A stretch of 64,000 nt of DNA from Candidatus Acetothermia bacterium (GTDB lineage: Bacteria > Bipolaricaulota > Bipolaricaulia > RBG-16-55-9). The notes beneath the pieces were generated by a model. The model was not told the origin of the DNA. It ran no database searches and saw only the letters and a list, made by a program, of their open reading frames with translations. The stretch spans positions 62,001-126,000 of the forward strand of contig JACQCZ010000017.1 of NCBI GenBank assembly GCA_016201405.1, read 5' to 3'. The position numbers and the translations under genes are program-made. This document shows, one piece after another, positions 15,222 to 23,784 of this stretch. How positions within the stretch are numbered: the stretch's first letter is position 1; each line of letters opens with the position of its first letter.

Positions 15222-16126
15222 AGATGCAAGTATCCCTCTCCCATATAGACGCACTGGCCTCCCACGCGCACGGCAGTGATTTTATTGTTTTGAAGTCCAA
15301 TTCCAATGTGGAGAATGCTGGGTCTTCCAATCTCAAAGCCCTGTTCGCTGATGATCCTCTCGCTCTTTGCGGGCGGAACGATGTCATGTTTGACGAGGTA
15401 GCAGCCGAGCGGGCCACTCGCGCTCCCTGTCGCTGGATCTTCGAGAACCCCCGCTGAAGGGGCGAACATGCGGCAGTGGACAGTCGAAGATTTGCGCTCT
15501 GTTTCCGTGGTGAAGACGAAGATATGATCTGACTCATAGTGCTTCAGATGTTTTTTCCATAGATCGAGCCGCAATTTGATGCTCTGTATTGTCTTCAGAT
15601 TTACTATCGGAACAATCAGATAGGGCAGTCCACATGAGACGACTTCCAGTGGATAATCAGGATGCAAACCAGATGAGTGAATTGAAAGCATCTCAGCGAT
15701 CAGTTCTCGATCTGGAAATATTGAGCCAAACTTTGGATGAGGCTGAGTCATTGTGATGAGGTCTGGTTTATTCTCGTTCCAGTCGATGCTAACGGAGATA
15801 TCACCAACACCCTCTTCGAGTGTAATCTCCGTTACATTTCCGGCTCTCTTCAAAAGCTTCTCTTTTACCAGAACAAATGTTGTTCCTACTGTTGGATGTC
15901 CAGCCATGGGAAGCTCGCGGGCTGGCGTAAAGATTCGCACCCAGGCATCGTTTTTTGGATTCTTGGGCGGGAAGATGAATGTAGACTCAGAAAAGTTGAG
16001 CTCTTTGGCGATGCGTTGCATCAACTCGCTCGGGATCGATGGCCCATCTGGAAAGACGGCCAATTGATTGCCACCAAATGGTTGATCAGTAAAGACATCT
16101 ACGAGATGATATTTCAGTTTTCGCAT
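15218..16126 (-). CDS. PhzF family isomerase/epimerase-like protein
   Basis: A 302-residue protein of the PhzF (phenazine biosynthesis) fold related to diaminopimelate epimerase. The N-terminal YHLVDVFTDQPFGGNQLAVF and SESTFIF motif with the family's Glu/Asn region, AGHPTVGTTFVL, and the C-terminal DPATGSASGPLGCYLV signature are all present. The catalytic Glu of PhzF (motif [ST]ET[ASV]F) corresponds to SESTF here. No other phenazine gene is nearby, so it is more likely a general isomerase of unknown substrate. It lies 9 bases after the cupin gene and overlaps the next GNAT gene by ATGA. Confidence 0.85.
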   Translation of the reverse strand: MRKLKYHLVDVFTDQPFGGNQLAVFPDGPSIPSELMQRIAKELNFSESTFIFPPKNPKNDAWVRIFTPARELPMAGHPTVGTTFVLVKEKLLKRAGNVTEITLEEGVGDISVSIDWNENKPDLITMTQPHPKFGSIFPDRELIAEMLSIHSSGLHPDYPLEVVSCGLPYLIVPIVNLKTIQSIKLRLDLWKKHLKHYESDHIFVFTTETERKSSTVHCRMFAPSAGVLEDPATGSASGPLGCYLVKHDIVPPAKSERIISEQGFEIGRPSILHIGIGLQNNKITAVRVGGQCVYMGEGYLHL

Positions 16127-16135
16127 GATTGTTGT

Positions 16136-16468
16136 CTAGGTGGACTTGTTTGAATATTCTGCAGGAGCAAAGAAGACCAAAATGCCCAAATCTTCGGTGA
16201 TTGAGTGAAAGCGGTGCTCCGCGTTGGCTGCCACATAGATAATCGAGCCCGGTTTGACGTTGCGGTCTTCGTTATCTACAAAGATCTTTCCGCACCCGCT
16301 AACAACGTAATAGACTTCGTCTTCAGTATGTGGCTTTTGAGGATCTTTTGAGCCTGCTTTCAACCCATAAAGCCCCATGCTTAAAGACGGAACTTTGAGA
16401 AATTCAAGATATAGCTTTCCGCTCTTCTCTCGTTGTTGGGTGAGCTCAGTAAATTCGAAGGACTTCAT
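16136..16468 (-). CDS. cupin domain protein
   Basis: A 110-residue single cupin barrel. Motif 1 is KPHTEDEVYYVVSGCGKIFV (metal ligands His, Glu and an expected further residue) and motif 2 is PGSIIYVAANAEHRFHSI with a His ligand. Such mini-cupins act as isomerases, dioxygenases or binding proteins; no specific function can be given. The start at MKSFEF (16468) fits the domain. A promoter at 16476-16504 would start transcription at the ATG itself, so the message is predicted leaderless. An inverted repeat overlaps that promoter. First gene of the cupin-PhzF-GNAT-GNAT unit. Confidence 0.8.
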   Translation of the reverse strand: MKSFEFTELTQQREKSGKLYLEFLKVPSLSMGLYGLKAGSKDPQKPHTEDEVYYVVSGCGKIFVDNEDRNVKPGSIIYVAANAEHRFHSITEDLGILVFFAPAEYSNKST

Positions 16469-16472
16469 GCAT

Positions 16473-16488
16473 ATAAGCGTATGCTTAT
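16473..16488. promoter_or_regulatory. inverted repeat, possible operator of the cupin operon
   Basis: ATAAGC (16473-16478) and GCTTAT (16483-16488) form six-base arms around four bases. The repeat overlaps the predicted -10 and lies 5 bases upstream of the cupin ATG, a position where a bound repressor would block initiation. Confidence 0.4.
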
Positions 16489-16504
16489 GTCTTATAAAAG
16501 TCAA
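16476..16504 (-). promoter_or_regulatory. promoter of cupin-phzF-GNAT-GNAT unit
   Basis: Minus-strand TTGACT (16499-16504), 17 bases, TACGCT (16476-16481). The predicted start is at or next to the ATG (16468). Confidence 0.45.
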
Positions 16505-16580
16505 ACAGAACTATGTGGCCAGAGAATTGCTGCCTCAATTTACTGAATCAGCGAGACGGCTTAGAAGATGGCTGGCATCA

Positions 16581-17060
16581 CTACTTTGAAACCGTCAGCT
16601 TGTAGGCACCGCTGCTCTCTCTCCATGCCCCTACCCAAATCCAGACGTCATCCGGGTCGCTGACAAATGCGGACAATGACTTGGGCGCTGTGTACGTCTT
16701 TAGATCGCAGGCTGCATATTTGCGGTTGATCCAGATACAGAAATCTAGGTCACCATTGGAGATGAATTGGGCGGAGAGCTTATCACCATAAACAAGACCT
16801 TGAACGTGGTACCAATCTTGACCGCTCCAGGTCTCCGTGTTATTTCCATAGAGTGTGCCTGTGACACTGTTCCCAATGCTGAGGACTACCCCGTAAACCC
16901 CTTGGCCTTGGAGTGCTCCGCCTGAGATCGCCATGTTTGGAGGCGTTATAGAGCCAGTGGATTTGACTCCACCGTCTAACCCAACCAAACTGCTTGCACA
17001 TCCAGTCAAAATGACAAATAACCCAAGAATGCCTACTCCAAGCAATGCCATCTTATTCAT
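16581..17060 (-). CDS. uncharacterised lipoprotein
   Basis: A 159-residue protein with a clear lipoprotein signal (MNKMALLGVGILGLFVILTG followed by Cys; lipobox LTGC). The mature domain is beta-rich with many Gly, Trp and Tyr residues and one likely disulfide (DFCIWINRKYAACDL). It looks like a small extracellular beta-sandwich similar to bacterial pre-peptidase C-terminal-type modules (closing SGAYKLTVSK). This resemblance is weak. A near-consensus promoter and AGGGAGGGG ribosome site suggest strong expression. It is monocistronic. Confidence 0.7.
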   Translation of the reverse strand: MNKMALLGVGILGLFVILTGCASSLVGLDGGVKSTGSITPPNMAISGGALQGQGVYGVVLSIGNSVTGTLYGNNTETWSGQDWYHVQGLVYGDKLSAQFISNGDLDFCIWINRKYAACDLKTYTAPKSLSAFVSDPDDVWIWVGAWRESSGAYKLTVSK

Positions 17061-17113
17061 TGCTGAACCCCTCCCTATATCTGTCTGATCTTTATTAGAT
17101 GAACGATATGCCG

Positions 17114-17142
17114 ATTATAGGAAGATGGGCGGATATTGCCAA
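17114..17142 (-). promoter_or_regulatory. promoter of the lipoprotein gene
   Basis: Minus-strand TTGGCA (17137-17142), 17 bases, perfect TATAAT (17114-17119). Confidence 0.85.
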
Positions 17143-17157
17143 GTGTCAGAAGTTCTT

Positions 17158-18510
17158 TCATTTTGCACCGAGTGCAGCATCTAAAACTGGGTCGTGATGC
17201 TGAAAGTACTCTGTGGAAGACAAGTCAACGGGAAGATCGGGTGGGATTGTCAGCCGATCATCTTGTGGAGCGCCCTTGGGCCAGAATCGAGAAGAGATAC
17301 AGAGATCAATCTTGGAGCTTGGAAGAGTCACTCTATTGCAATCACCATACATGTGGGGGCGATTGCCTGAAGACTCACCCACCAGAATTGCATCCGTTTT
17401 GAACTTTAGTTCAGCGAGAAAGTTGACGGCGGCTGAAAAAGTTGATCGGCTAATCAGCACATAGAGTCTGTTTTTCCCGTTGATCGCCGGATCGTCAACG
17501 AGAAGATTGAGAAGCGGTCCATAGGTTGTGTTATCGCCCCCGCCGTTGTGGCGAATGTCTAGAATAATTCGATCTGGGTTGTGCTGCTGGACGAGATCAC
17601 GCACTCGTTTGCTAAAAGCAGAGAGACCCTCTCCGGACTGGGTACTGCTTCGTACATTGTTGTATTGGATGTAAAGCGCGTTGGAGTCATCAAGGTACTG
17701 AAGCCAAAAGTTCTCATCAGGTTTTTGCAAATAGAGAGGTGCATTGGTGGAATGATCAACAATGGCCGTTGTGGCAAAGAAACCTTGTGGAGCCTTGTCA
17801 TACCCCATGGCTGAGAGTTGAAGTGAAAACAGCTCTCCACTTGGTGACTCAAACTCCCATGTTGCTTGATCAGGGCTGTCTGAAAAGCCAAAGGCATAAA
17901 GAAACTCTGCAACCCTCAGCCGGGTCGGAAATATGAACTCTGTCCGGCTCTCGTTTTCAGATGATATATAGGGTTCATATTGTTTGTAAATCTCATTAAA
18001 TGGTGTGACTCCGATGCTCACGACACGGGCACCGATTGCCTTTTCATAGGGAGGGAGTGCATCGATGACGTAGAGTCCATCGCTAAATAGATACATGTTG
18101 AGAGGATAGAAATGGATCGGGTAGTTCCCGGATAACAGATTGAGCTGAGTGTGAGCGTCATGAATAAGAGCAATGATTTTCAACAACCCAGCTACCACTT
18201 GAGTATCTGTCAGCGATGGGATTCTCTCATGGAGATCTTGAATTGCACGGTCGAAATCAGCTTTTGCAGTAACATAAAATGGGTTGGGGTGGCGCTTTTG
18301 TAAAGCGCTGTACAAATAATCCACATCGGCTTGCCATTTGGCATCGCGAGATACAGATTCGGTCTGTTGTTGTGCTGAGCCCCGTGATTGAACTGAAGAA
18401 TCGCCATTTTGCAAGAATTTGTAGCCTACAAAAATCGCCAAAACGATAAGCGCAATCAGTGCAATTTTAGAAATCATCTTCCTCCAATGATGCGTTGCAT
18501 TATTAGGCAT
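17158..18510 (-). CDS. S41-like peptidase, membrane-anchored
   Basis: A 450-residue protein with an N-terminal signal anchor (residues ~12-32) and a domain resembling the S41 (C-terminal processing protease/tricorn core) family. The family's LILDIRHNGGG strand (here RIILDIRHNGGGDN) and the catalytic-serine segment SRSTFSAAVNF are present, followed by LVGESSGNRPHMYGD. The N-terminal region (DVDYLYSALQKRHPNPFY) matches the helical part seen in related secreted peptidase-like proteins. A PDZ domain is not obvious. Two starts are possible (18510 with AGAGGT close by, or 18477 with GGAGGA very close). It is divergent from the LysM-amidase gene. Confidence 0.75.
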   Translation of the reverse strand: MPNNATHHWRKMISKIALIALIVLAIFVGYKFLQNGDSSVQSRGSAQQQTESVSRDAKWQADVDYLYSALQKRHPNPFYVTAKADFDRAIQDLHERIPSLTDTQVVAGLLKIIALIHDAHTQLNLLSGNYPIHFYPLNMYLFSDGLYVIDALPPYEKAIGARVVSIGVTPFNEIYKQYEPYISSENESRTEFIFPTRLRVAEFLYAFGFSDSPDQATWEFESPSGELFSLQLSAMGYDKAPQGFFATTAIVDHSTNAPLYLQKPDENFWLQYLDDSNALYIQYNNVRSSTQSGEGLSAFSKRVRDLVQQHNPDRIILDIRHNGGGDNTTYGPLLNLLVDDPAINGKNRLYVLISRSTFSAAVNFLAELKFKTDAILVGESSGNRPHMYGDCNRVTLPSSKIDLCISSRFWPKGAPQDDRLTIPPDLPVDLSSTEYFQHHDPVLDAALGAK

Positions 18511-18650
18511 AGACCTCTTGTTGCGGAGCCCTCACTATGTGCATGCAAAAAATCACCAGGGGGTTCATGCGGATCCCAAAGTCCAACACAATTTCATTCT
18601 CGCGCCACACTGATGCTAAGATTTCAGAAGAAAAGCCATCAAAGGAGCGA

Positions 18651-20513
18651 ATGACTGTGAACCATACTTTGAATCCGATTCTGTTGGCCGTGATTGCCGT
18701 TCTGGTCGTCGTCTCAGGACTCTTTTTGACGAGCCCGAGCTCACCCACCCTTCAGCCTAAGACCAATCAGGTCTATATTGTCCAAAAAGGGGACGATCTG
18801 GGCAAAGTGGCCAAGATGTTCTATGGCTCAGATGAGCTGGCTCCTGCCATAGTCTGGTTTAGCACGATCAAGGCGGATGAAGACCCTGCCTTTGCTATCA
18901 ACACACAAGATAACAACCTCAAGGAAGGCCAGAAGCTCTGGATTCCCAGCATTGAAGAGGTCTTTAGCGCCCAGGCCAAAATCAGCGTAGCGGCCAGAAC
19001 CCGTACCGACCTCATGGAGCTTAGCATTCCTCAAATCCAGAGAATGATGGATGCAGGTCAGCTCACCTCGCATCAGCTTGTTGCAGCCTACATCGATAGA
19101 ATTCATGCCCTGGACAGAACTGGGCCGATGCTTGACTCGATCATTGAGCTCAACCCCGATGCCCTGGCCATGGCAGACGCGCTGGACGCCGAGCGAAAAG
19201 CATCTGGGCCCCGCGGGCCACTTCATGGAATCCCGATTTTGCTCAAAGATAATATTGACACAGCCGATAAATTGGAGACGACAGCAGGCTCTTTTGCGCT
19301 CACAGGCACAGTGCCCGGTCAAGATGCCTTTGTTGTTGAGGGGCTACGAAAAGCAGGCGCTGTCATTCTGGGCAAAGCCAACCTCAGCGAGTGGGCCAAT
19401 TACCGCGACAATGCCTCCATCAGCGGCTGGAGCGCGCGGGGGGGTCTGACCCGCAATCCATATCGGCTTGATTCGACGCCTTGGGGCTCAAGCTCTGGAT
19501 CGGGTGTAGCTGTATCGTCAAACTTAGTCACAGTTGCTCTAGGAACCGAAACAGCGGGCTCAATTACAGCTCCTTCTGTGATCAATGGCATCGTGGGCAT
19601 CAAGCCGACAATTGGATTGACGAGCAGAGCCGGCGTCGTGCCCATTGCCCATAGCTTTGACACCGTTGGGCCGATGGCTCGCAGCCTTACGGATGCTGCG
19701 ATTGTGCTTGGCGCGATCACGGGTGTCGATCCGCGAGACCCGATGACTTCCAATAGCGCGGGAAAGTTTTATTTTGACTACACTCAATTTCTTGATCCCA
19801 ATGGACTAAAAGGCGCGCGGCTCGGCATCGTTCGCCCCCTCATCGGTGACATGCCACCCGATGTTGAGCGGCTCTTCAACAAAGCAATTGCTCTGATGAA
19901 GGCTGCCGGAGCGGAGATTGTCGAGATCAAAGACATGCCCCATCTGCAGGAAGTCTTTGACTACAACGACAAGACGGTTGGAATTACACCCGTTCTGTCA
20001 TACGAGTTCAATGGTGATATCGCGGCCTATTTGTCAACCCGTGTTCCAGCGCCCAATGTAAAACTCTCCCGAATTCCAAGAACGATGGATGATCTGATTG
20101 CGCTCAACAAAGATTTTTCAGCTCAAGAATTGAAATTCTTTGGTCAGGATCTCTTTGAAGATACAGCCGTGCATGGCAAGATCAGCGACGCCCAGTACCA
20201 AGAGGCATTGGCCACCTATCGCCGCTGGACGGGAGCCGAGGGCATCGAAGCTGTCATGAAAGATAACAATCTCACGGCACTGGTCATGCCCACCAATGAG
20301 TCGCTGGCCCGAATCTATGCGGCATTGGCTGGCTATCCTATCATCACAGTGCCCGGTGGATTTACAGATAATGGCTTGCCATGGGGGCTCGGATTTGTTG
20401 GCCCAGCCTATAGTGAGCCCTCTTTGCTCAGGGTCGCATATCCCTACGAACAGCTATCCCAAGAGCGGCGGCCACCGCAGTTTTTGCTGACGCTCAATCG
20501 AAAGAACCGCTAG
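18651..20513 (+). CDS. LysM domain fused to amidase-signature hydrolase
   Basis: A 620-residue protein starting at an ATG behind AAAGGAGCGA. An N-terminal membrane anchor or signal (residues 8-27) is followed by a LysM-like module (residues ~40-99, YIVQKGDDLGKVAKMFYGSD to KEGQKLWIPS). A complete amidase-signature domain (from ~120) follows. The catalytic triad is visible: Lys199 in ILLKDN, the cis-Ser in GSSSGSG (~280-286) and the nucleophile Ser304 in TAGSITAPS. Amidase-signature enzymes cleave amides or make Gln-tRNA as GatA; the signal and LysM argue for an exported enzyme held at peptidoglycan. The exact substrate is unknown. It is divergent from the S41-like gene and followed by an outer-membrane-type protein 39 bases on. 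Confidence 0.85.
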   Translation: MTVNHTLNPILLAVIAVLVVVSGLFLTSPSSPTLQPKTNQVYIVQKGDDLGKVAKMFYGSDELAPAIVWFSTIKADEDPAFAINTQDNNLKEGQKLWIPSIEEVFSAQAKISVAARTRTDLMELSIPQIQRMMDAGQLTSHQLVAAYIDRIHALDRTGPMLDSIIELNPDALAMADALDAERKASGPRGPLHGIPILLKDNIDTADKLETTAGSFALTGTVPGQDAFVVEGLRKAGAVILGKANLSEWANYRDNASISGWSARGGLTRNPYRLDSTPWGSSSGSGVAVSSNLVTVALGTETAGSITAPSVINGIVGIKPTIGLTSRAGVVPIAHSFDTVGPMARSLTDAAIVLGAITGVDPRDPMTSNSAGKFYFDYTQFLDPNGLKGARLGIVRPLIGDMPPDVERLFNKAIALMKAAGAEIVEIKDMPHLQEVFDYNDKTVGITPVLSYEFNGDIAAYLSTRVPAPNVKLSRIPRTMDDLIALNKDFSAQELKFFGQDLFEDTAVHGKISDAQYQEALATYRRWTGAEGIEAVMKDNNLTALVMPTNESLARIYAALAGYPIITVPGGFTDNGLPWGLGFVGPAYSEPSLLRVAYPYEQLSQERRPPQFLLTLNRKNR

Positions 20514-20552
20514 AATCAAGATGCCGACGTTGAGTCCAAAGAGAGGAGATCT

Positions 20553-21314
20553 ATGCAGAAGAGGTTCATAAGCTTACTGTTGCTGGCCTGCGCGTTAACA
20601 GTCTGGCATGGTGCAGTTGCTCAAAACTCAGCTGGAGATGCAAGCGGAGTGACGCAGGCTGGGCCAGGCGGTATTGGATTTCGGTTTATGCCATCGGCCC
20701 TAACACCGACTTCGGGCTATTCCAGTGACCCATCACTCGGAACGGCACTTTCGCTGCGATATTGGGTCAACCCGCTCTTTGCAGTCGAAGCGGGTGGCTG
20801 GGCATATTCGTATGAAGATGCCTCATCCAAGAACTCAAACACGCTCATCACCGGCGGGCTTCTCTTCAAGCTCGCTTCGATGCAGACCCACGATTTCTAT
20901 TTGGCAGGACGCGGGATTCACTTTGTCACTGCCTCCGCGGGGTCTGGCTATTACTGCCCGCTCGATGGCGTGCCTCCACCACCCCCTGCCCCCGGTCCCA
21001 AGGATGTGAAGCCAGGTCCGATTATGCCCCCATGCTGGCCCTGGTCCAGCTCAAAGAGTGAGACGACAACATTGGCTATGGAAGGGACTCTTGGTGCTGA
21101 GTGGAAGCCGCTTCCCAAGATTGGAGTTGACTTGGAGTTTGGCTTCATCTACTCCCAGACTGTGACCACCAATCAGATGCCTGTGCCCCCTCCGTTTCCG
21201 GTGCCGAGTGAGCCATCTCAGCCACCCGTCAAATCCTCTCAGACGCAAGAGACCTATGCCTCATCAACATTCAGCCCAACCATGCACTTCGAGGTGATCT
21301 TCTACATCTTCTAG
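20553..21314 (+). CDS. secreted beta-barrel-like (outer membrane) protein
   Basis: A 253-residue protein with a Sec signal (MQKRFISLLLLACALTVWHG, cleavage near AVAQ) and a mature part of alternating strands, Gly/Tyr-rich. It ends MHFEVIFYIF, a terminal strand with aromatic last residue as recognised by the BAM machinery. It resembles OmpA/OmpW-like small barrels by pattern only. Two proline-rich segments (PPPPPAPGPKDVKPGPIMPP near residue 145, and PVPPPFPVPSEPSQPP near residue 215) interrupt strand regions and probably form long surface loops. The AGAGGAGATCT ribosome site supports the start. It is one of the better hints that the organism has an outer membrane. Confidence 0.65.
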   Translation: MQKRFISLLLLACALTVWHGAVAQNSAGDASGVTQAGPGGIGFRFMPSALTPTSGYSSDPSLGTALSLRYWVNPLFAVEAGGWAYSYEDASSKNSNTLITGGLLFKLASMQTHDFYLAGRGIHFVTASAGSGYYCPLDGVPPPPPAPGPKDVKPGPIMPPCWPWSSSKSETTTLAMEGTLGAEWKPLPKIGVDLEFGFIYSQTVTTNQMPVPPPFPVPSEPSQPPVKSSQTQETYASSTFSPTMHFEVIFYIF

Positions 21315-21320
21315 AAATTA

Positions 21321-22796
21321 TCAGGCTGGTTTTTCTTGAAGCGCCTTGCCAAGACGCAAGACCTCGTGCACCAGCAGATCAAAGTCAGAGCGCTCGCTGC
21401 GGTGGTTGGTGATCGCCACGCGGATTGCATAATTTTTGTCGATAATTGTATACGATGGCACGGCGATTCCCTCTTCATGAAGGCGCATCAAGATCTCTTG
21501 GTTGAGTTTATTTAGTGCTTGGTCTGAAAGCTTGTTTGAAGCATATCTAAAGCAGACGATATTGAGTGGAACTGGGGCAAGCAGCTCCAGTCCCTTCTCT
21601 TTTCTAACCAGACTTGCTAAATAGTGGGCCTGATCCACATTTTGCTGAATCAAGCGACCATATTTCTCGATGCCATGCTCTTTGAGCGACATCCAGACCT
21701 TGAGCGCCCGGAAGCCGCGGGAGAGCTGAATGCCATAATCGCTAAACCAGACAGGGCCAGCCGCGACGCCGCGCTCATGCTTGGCCAAATAAGTTGGGAC
21801 GTAGCTAAATGCGTCGTAATGAGCTTTTTTGTCGCGCACTAGAGCGCAGCCCACTTCATAAGGGACATACATCCATTTGTGAAAATCAAAGGCAATCGAG
21901 TCTGCCCGCTCCATGCCAGAGACGATCTTTTTCAATTGCGGTGAAAGTGCGGCCAGCGCGCCAAAGGCTCCATCTACATGAAACCACAGGCCCTCGCGCT
22001 CGCAGATGTCAGCCAGCCGGTTCAAGTCATCAGTCGCTGCGGTATTGACTGTGCCAGCATTTCCGATGATACAGAACGGGTAATGGCCCGATCTTTTATC
22101 GCGTTTGATCGCCTCTTCCAGAGCATCAAGATTGATCTCAAACTCGGAATTGACGGGAAGAAGCCGTAAGGCCTCACGCCCAAGCCCCAAAAGCTCTGCC
22201 GCTTTGATATTGGAGCTATGTGTCTCGTTAGAGCTGTAAAAGACCATCTGGTGCGGAGCCTTTTGCAAACCCTCTTCGCGAATATTAAATTTTGCCTTTG
22301 CATTGCGGGCGACAGTCAGGCCAACCAGATTGGCCATTGAGCCGCCACTGACGAGAAGACCGCTCGCCTCTTTAGGGAAGCCGAGCATCTCTTTGGACCA
22401 GTTGATGACTTGTCCTTCCATCAAGTTGCCTGCATGATTGCCGCCACCCATGTTCGGATTCATTGTCGCCGCCAGAAAATCGGCCAGCGCACCGAGCGGA
22501 GTTCCTGACCCGATCACCCAGCCCCAGAAGCGCGGGTGCACATTTCCCATGTTGTAGGGCGGGACATTTTTCAGAAACTCTTCATAGATGCTCTCAGGCG
22601 CTTGGGGCTTTTGTGGTAAAGGCTCTTTGAAGAATTGCTGGACGTCATCGGGCATCGGCTGCCAGATGGGGCGCTCCCGCACAGTCTCCAAATACGTCAT
22701 CATCTCATCCACCATGCGATGGCCCAACTTGCGCATCCCGTCCCAGTCCTGCGGATCGAGATTCTCTTCCTGTGTCACGCGCTCAATCGCGTCCAA
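21321..22796 (-). CDS. PLP-dependent group II amino acid decarboxylase (aromatic-L-amino-acid decarboxylase-like)
   Basis: A 491-residue fold-type I PLP enzyme of the aromatic amino acid/histidine/glutamate decarboxylase group. Signatures are the N-terminal HPRFWGWVIGSGTPLGALAD, SGGSMANLVGLTVARN (phosphate site), IGNAGTVNTAATDD, the cofactor aspartate in WFHVDGAFGA, and the PLP lysine in SIAFDFHKWMYVPYEVG. It ends with the usual NHRSERSDFDLLV segment. It may decarboxylate an aromatic amino acid or act as an aldehyde synthase; substrate choice cannot be read with confidence. It is convergent with the barrel protein gene (6 bases) and lies 13 bases after msrB in the same direction. Confidence 0.85.
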   Translation of the reverse strand: MDAIERVTQEENLDPQDWDGMRKLGHRMVDEMMTYLETVRERPIWQPMPDDVQQFFKEPLPQKPQAPESIYEEFLKNVPPYNMGNVHPRFWGWVIGSGTPLGALADFLAATMNPNMGGGNHAGNLMEGQVINWSKEMLGFPKEASGLLVSGGSMANLVGLTVARNAKAKFNIREEGLQKAPHQMVFYSSNETHSSNIKAAELLGLGREALRLLPVNSEFEINLDALEEAIKRDKRSGHYPFCIIGNAGTVNTAATDDLNRLADICEREGLWFHVDGAFGALAALSPQLKKIVSGMERADSIAFDFHKWMYVPYEVGCALVRDKKAHYDAFSYVPTYLAKHERGVAAGPVWFSDYGIQLSRGFRALKVWMSLKEHGIEKYGRLIQQNVDQAHYLASLVRKEKGLELLAPVPLNIVCFRYASNKLSDQALNKLNQEILMRLHEEGIAVPSYTIIDKNYAIRVAITNHRSERSDFDLLVHEVLRLGKALQEKPA

Positions 22797-22809
22797 CGTC
22801 CCTCCTCAT

Positions 22810-23223
22810 TTACTTTGCAGACTTCTTCTCTTTCTTTTCCAGTCTCAATGAGGCCGAGTTGATGCAGAAGCGCTGCCCGGTCGGGTTTGGGCCATCATCA
22901 AAGAGATGTCCCAAATGCGCGTCGCAGGCCCTGCAGAGAACTTCCGTGCGCTCCATGCCGTGGCTCTCATCCGATTCTATGCGCACATTCTCACTCTTGG
23001 CCGGAGCCCAAAAGCTCGGCCATCCGCTCCCGGAATCATATTTGGTCTCGGAAGTGAATAGCTCTGTGCCGCAGCAGCTACAGCGATAACTGCCCTCATC
23101 TTTGGTCTTGTTGTACTCGCCTGTGAAAGGCCTTTCAGTCGCCTTCTTACGGGTGATCATGTACTGCTCGGGTGTGAGCTGCTCTCGCCATTCTGCATCG
23201 CTCTTTACGATCTTCTTGGGCAT
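22810..23223 (-). CDS. msrB: peptide-methionine (R)-S-oxide reductase
   Basis: A 137-residue MsrB. The four zinc cysteines (CSCCGTELF as the first CxxC and CRACDAHLG as the second), the [10 protein letters not shown] active-site loop and the catalytic Cys in [11 protein letters not shown] are all present. It reduces R-methionine sulfoxide in oxidised proteins using thioredoxin. Ribosome site CCAAAGGAGTGAGTCC precedes the ATG. No signal peptide is present, so it is cytoplasmic. It lies between an HxlR regulator and the decarboxylase gene on the same strand. Confidence 0.95.
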   Translation of the reverse strand: MPKKIVKSDAEWREQLTPEQYMITRKKATERPFTGEYNKTKDEGSYRCSCCGTELFTSETKYDSGSGWPSFWAPAKSENVRIESDESHGMERTEVLCRACDAHLGHLFDDGPNPTGQRFCINSASLRLEKKEKKSAK

Positions 23224-23311
23224 GGACTCACTCCTTTGGAAGTCAGTTCGAAAAAATTTATAGCCTGATGATAGCTGAGGAGAGTCAAATCTATACTTAT
23301 TGCAACGTCAT

Positions 23312-23665
23312 CTAGTGGCAATTCTCTTTGCCCCACTGGATGACGGAATCCACGACTGGCTTCAGATTGAGCCCCTTTTCTGTCAGCTTGTACTCATAGC
23401 GTGGTGGATGCTCGCTGTAGAGCCTCTTGCTGATGACGCCTGCCAGCTCAAGGCGCTTCAGCCGCTCGGCGAGGATGTTGGTTGGAATTCCCTCTGGAGA
23501 GACGAGAAAATCTCGATAGCGGCTCTTCTTCAGATAGAGCAGATCACGGATGAGCAGCAAGGTCCAGCGATCTCCAAGGATGTCTAGTGTCTTTGCAATG
23601 GGGCATTCAGAGCGCTTGGGTTTGATCCGGGGATCTGTTGCAGATCGCCTCTCTTGGGTGGCCAT
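23312..23665 (-). CDS. HxlR family transcriptional regulator
   Basis: A 117-residue winged-helix regulator. The HxlR signature CPIAKTLDILGDRWTLLLIRD with the N-terminal redox-type Cys, the recognition region IPTNILAERLKRLELAGVI and the wing PPRYEYKLTEKG are complete. Such proteins bind palindromes as dimers and often sense electrophiles or redox state. A TTGCA-CTT-TGCAA palindrome lies between its own -35 and -10 (23696-23708), suggesting autoregulation. The AAGGAGTAGATCGGG ribosome site supports the start. msrB lies downstream on the same strand and could be coregulated. Confidence 0.88.
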   Translation of the reverse strand: MATQERRSATDPRIKPKRSECPIAKTLDILGDRWTLLLIRDLLYLKKSRYRDFLVSPEGIPTNILAERLKRLELAGVISKRLYSEHPPRYEYKLTEKGLNLKPVVDSVIQWGKENCH

Positions 23666-23688
23666 CCCGATCTACTCCTTCAAAGAGC

Positions 23689-23716
23689 ATTATACTTGCA
23701 CTTTGCAATCAAGCAA
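23689..23716 (-). promoter_or_regulatory. promoter and putative operator of the HxlR gene
   Basis: Minus-strand TTGCTT (23711-23716), 16 bases, perfect TATAAT (23689-23694). The spacer holds the palindrome TTGCA-N3-TGCAA (23696-23708), ideally placed for repression. Confidence 0.6.
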
Positions 23717-23784
23717 AATCCCACTAGGTGCGTATTTGGTCTTCTGCGTGCAATTCTGTTACCCTTTGTCAGTTTCGAGGACCT

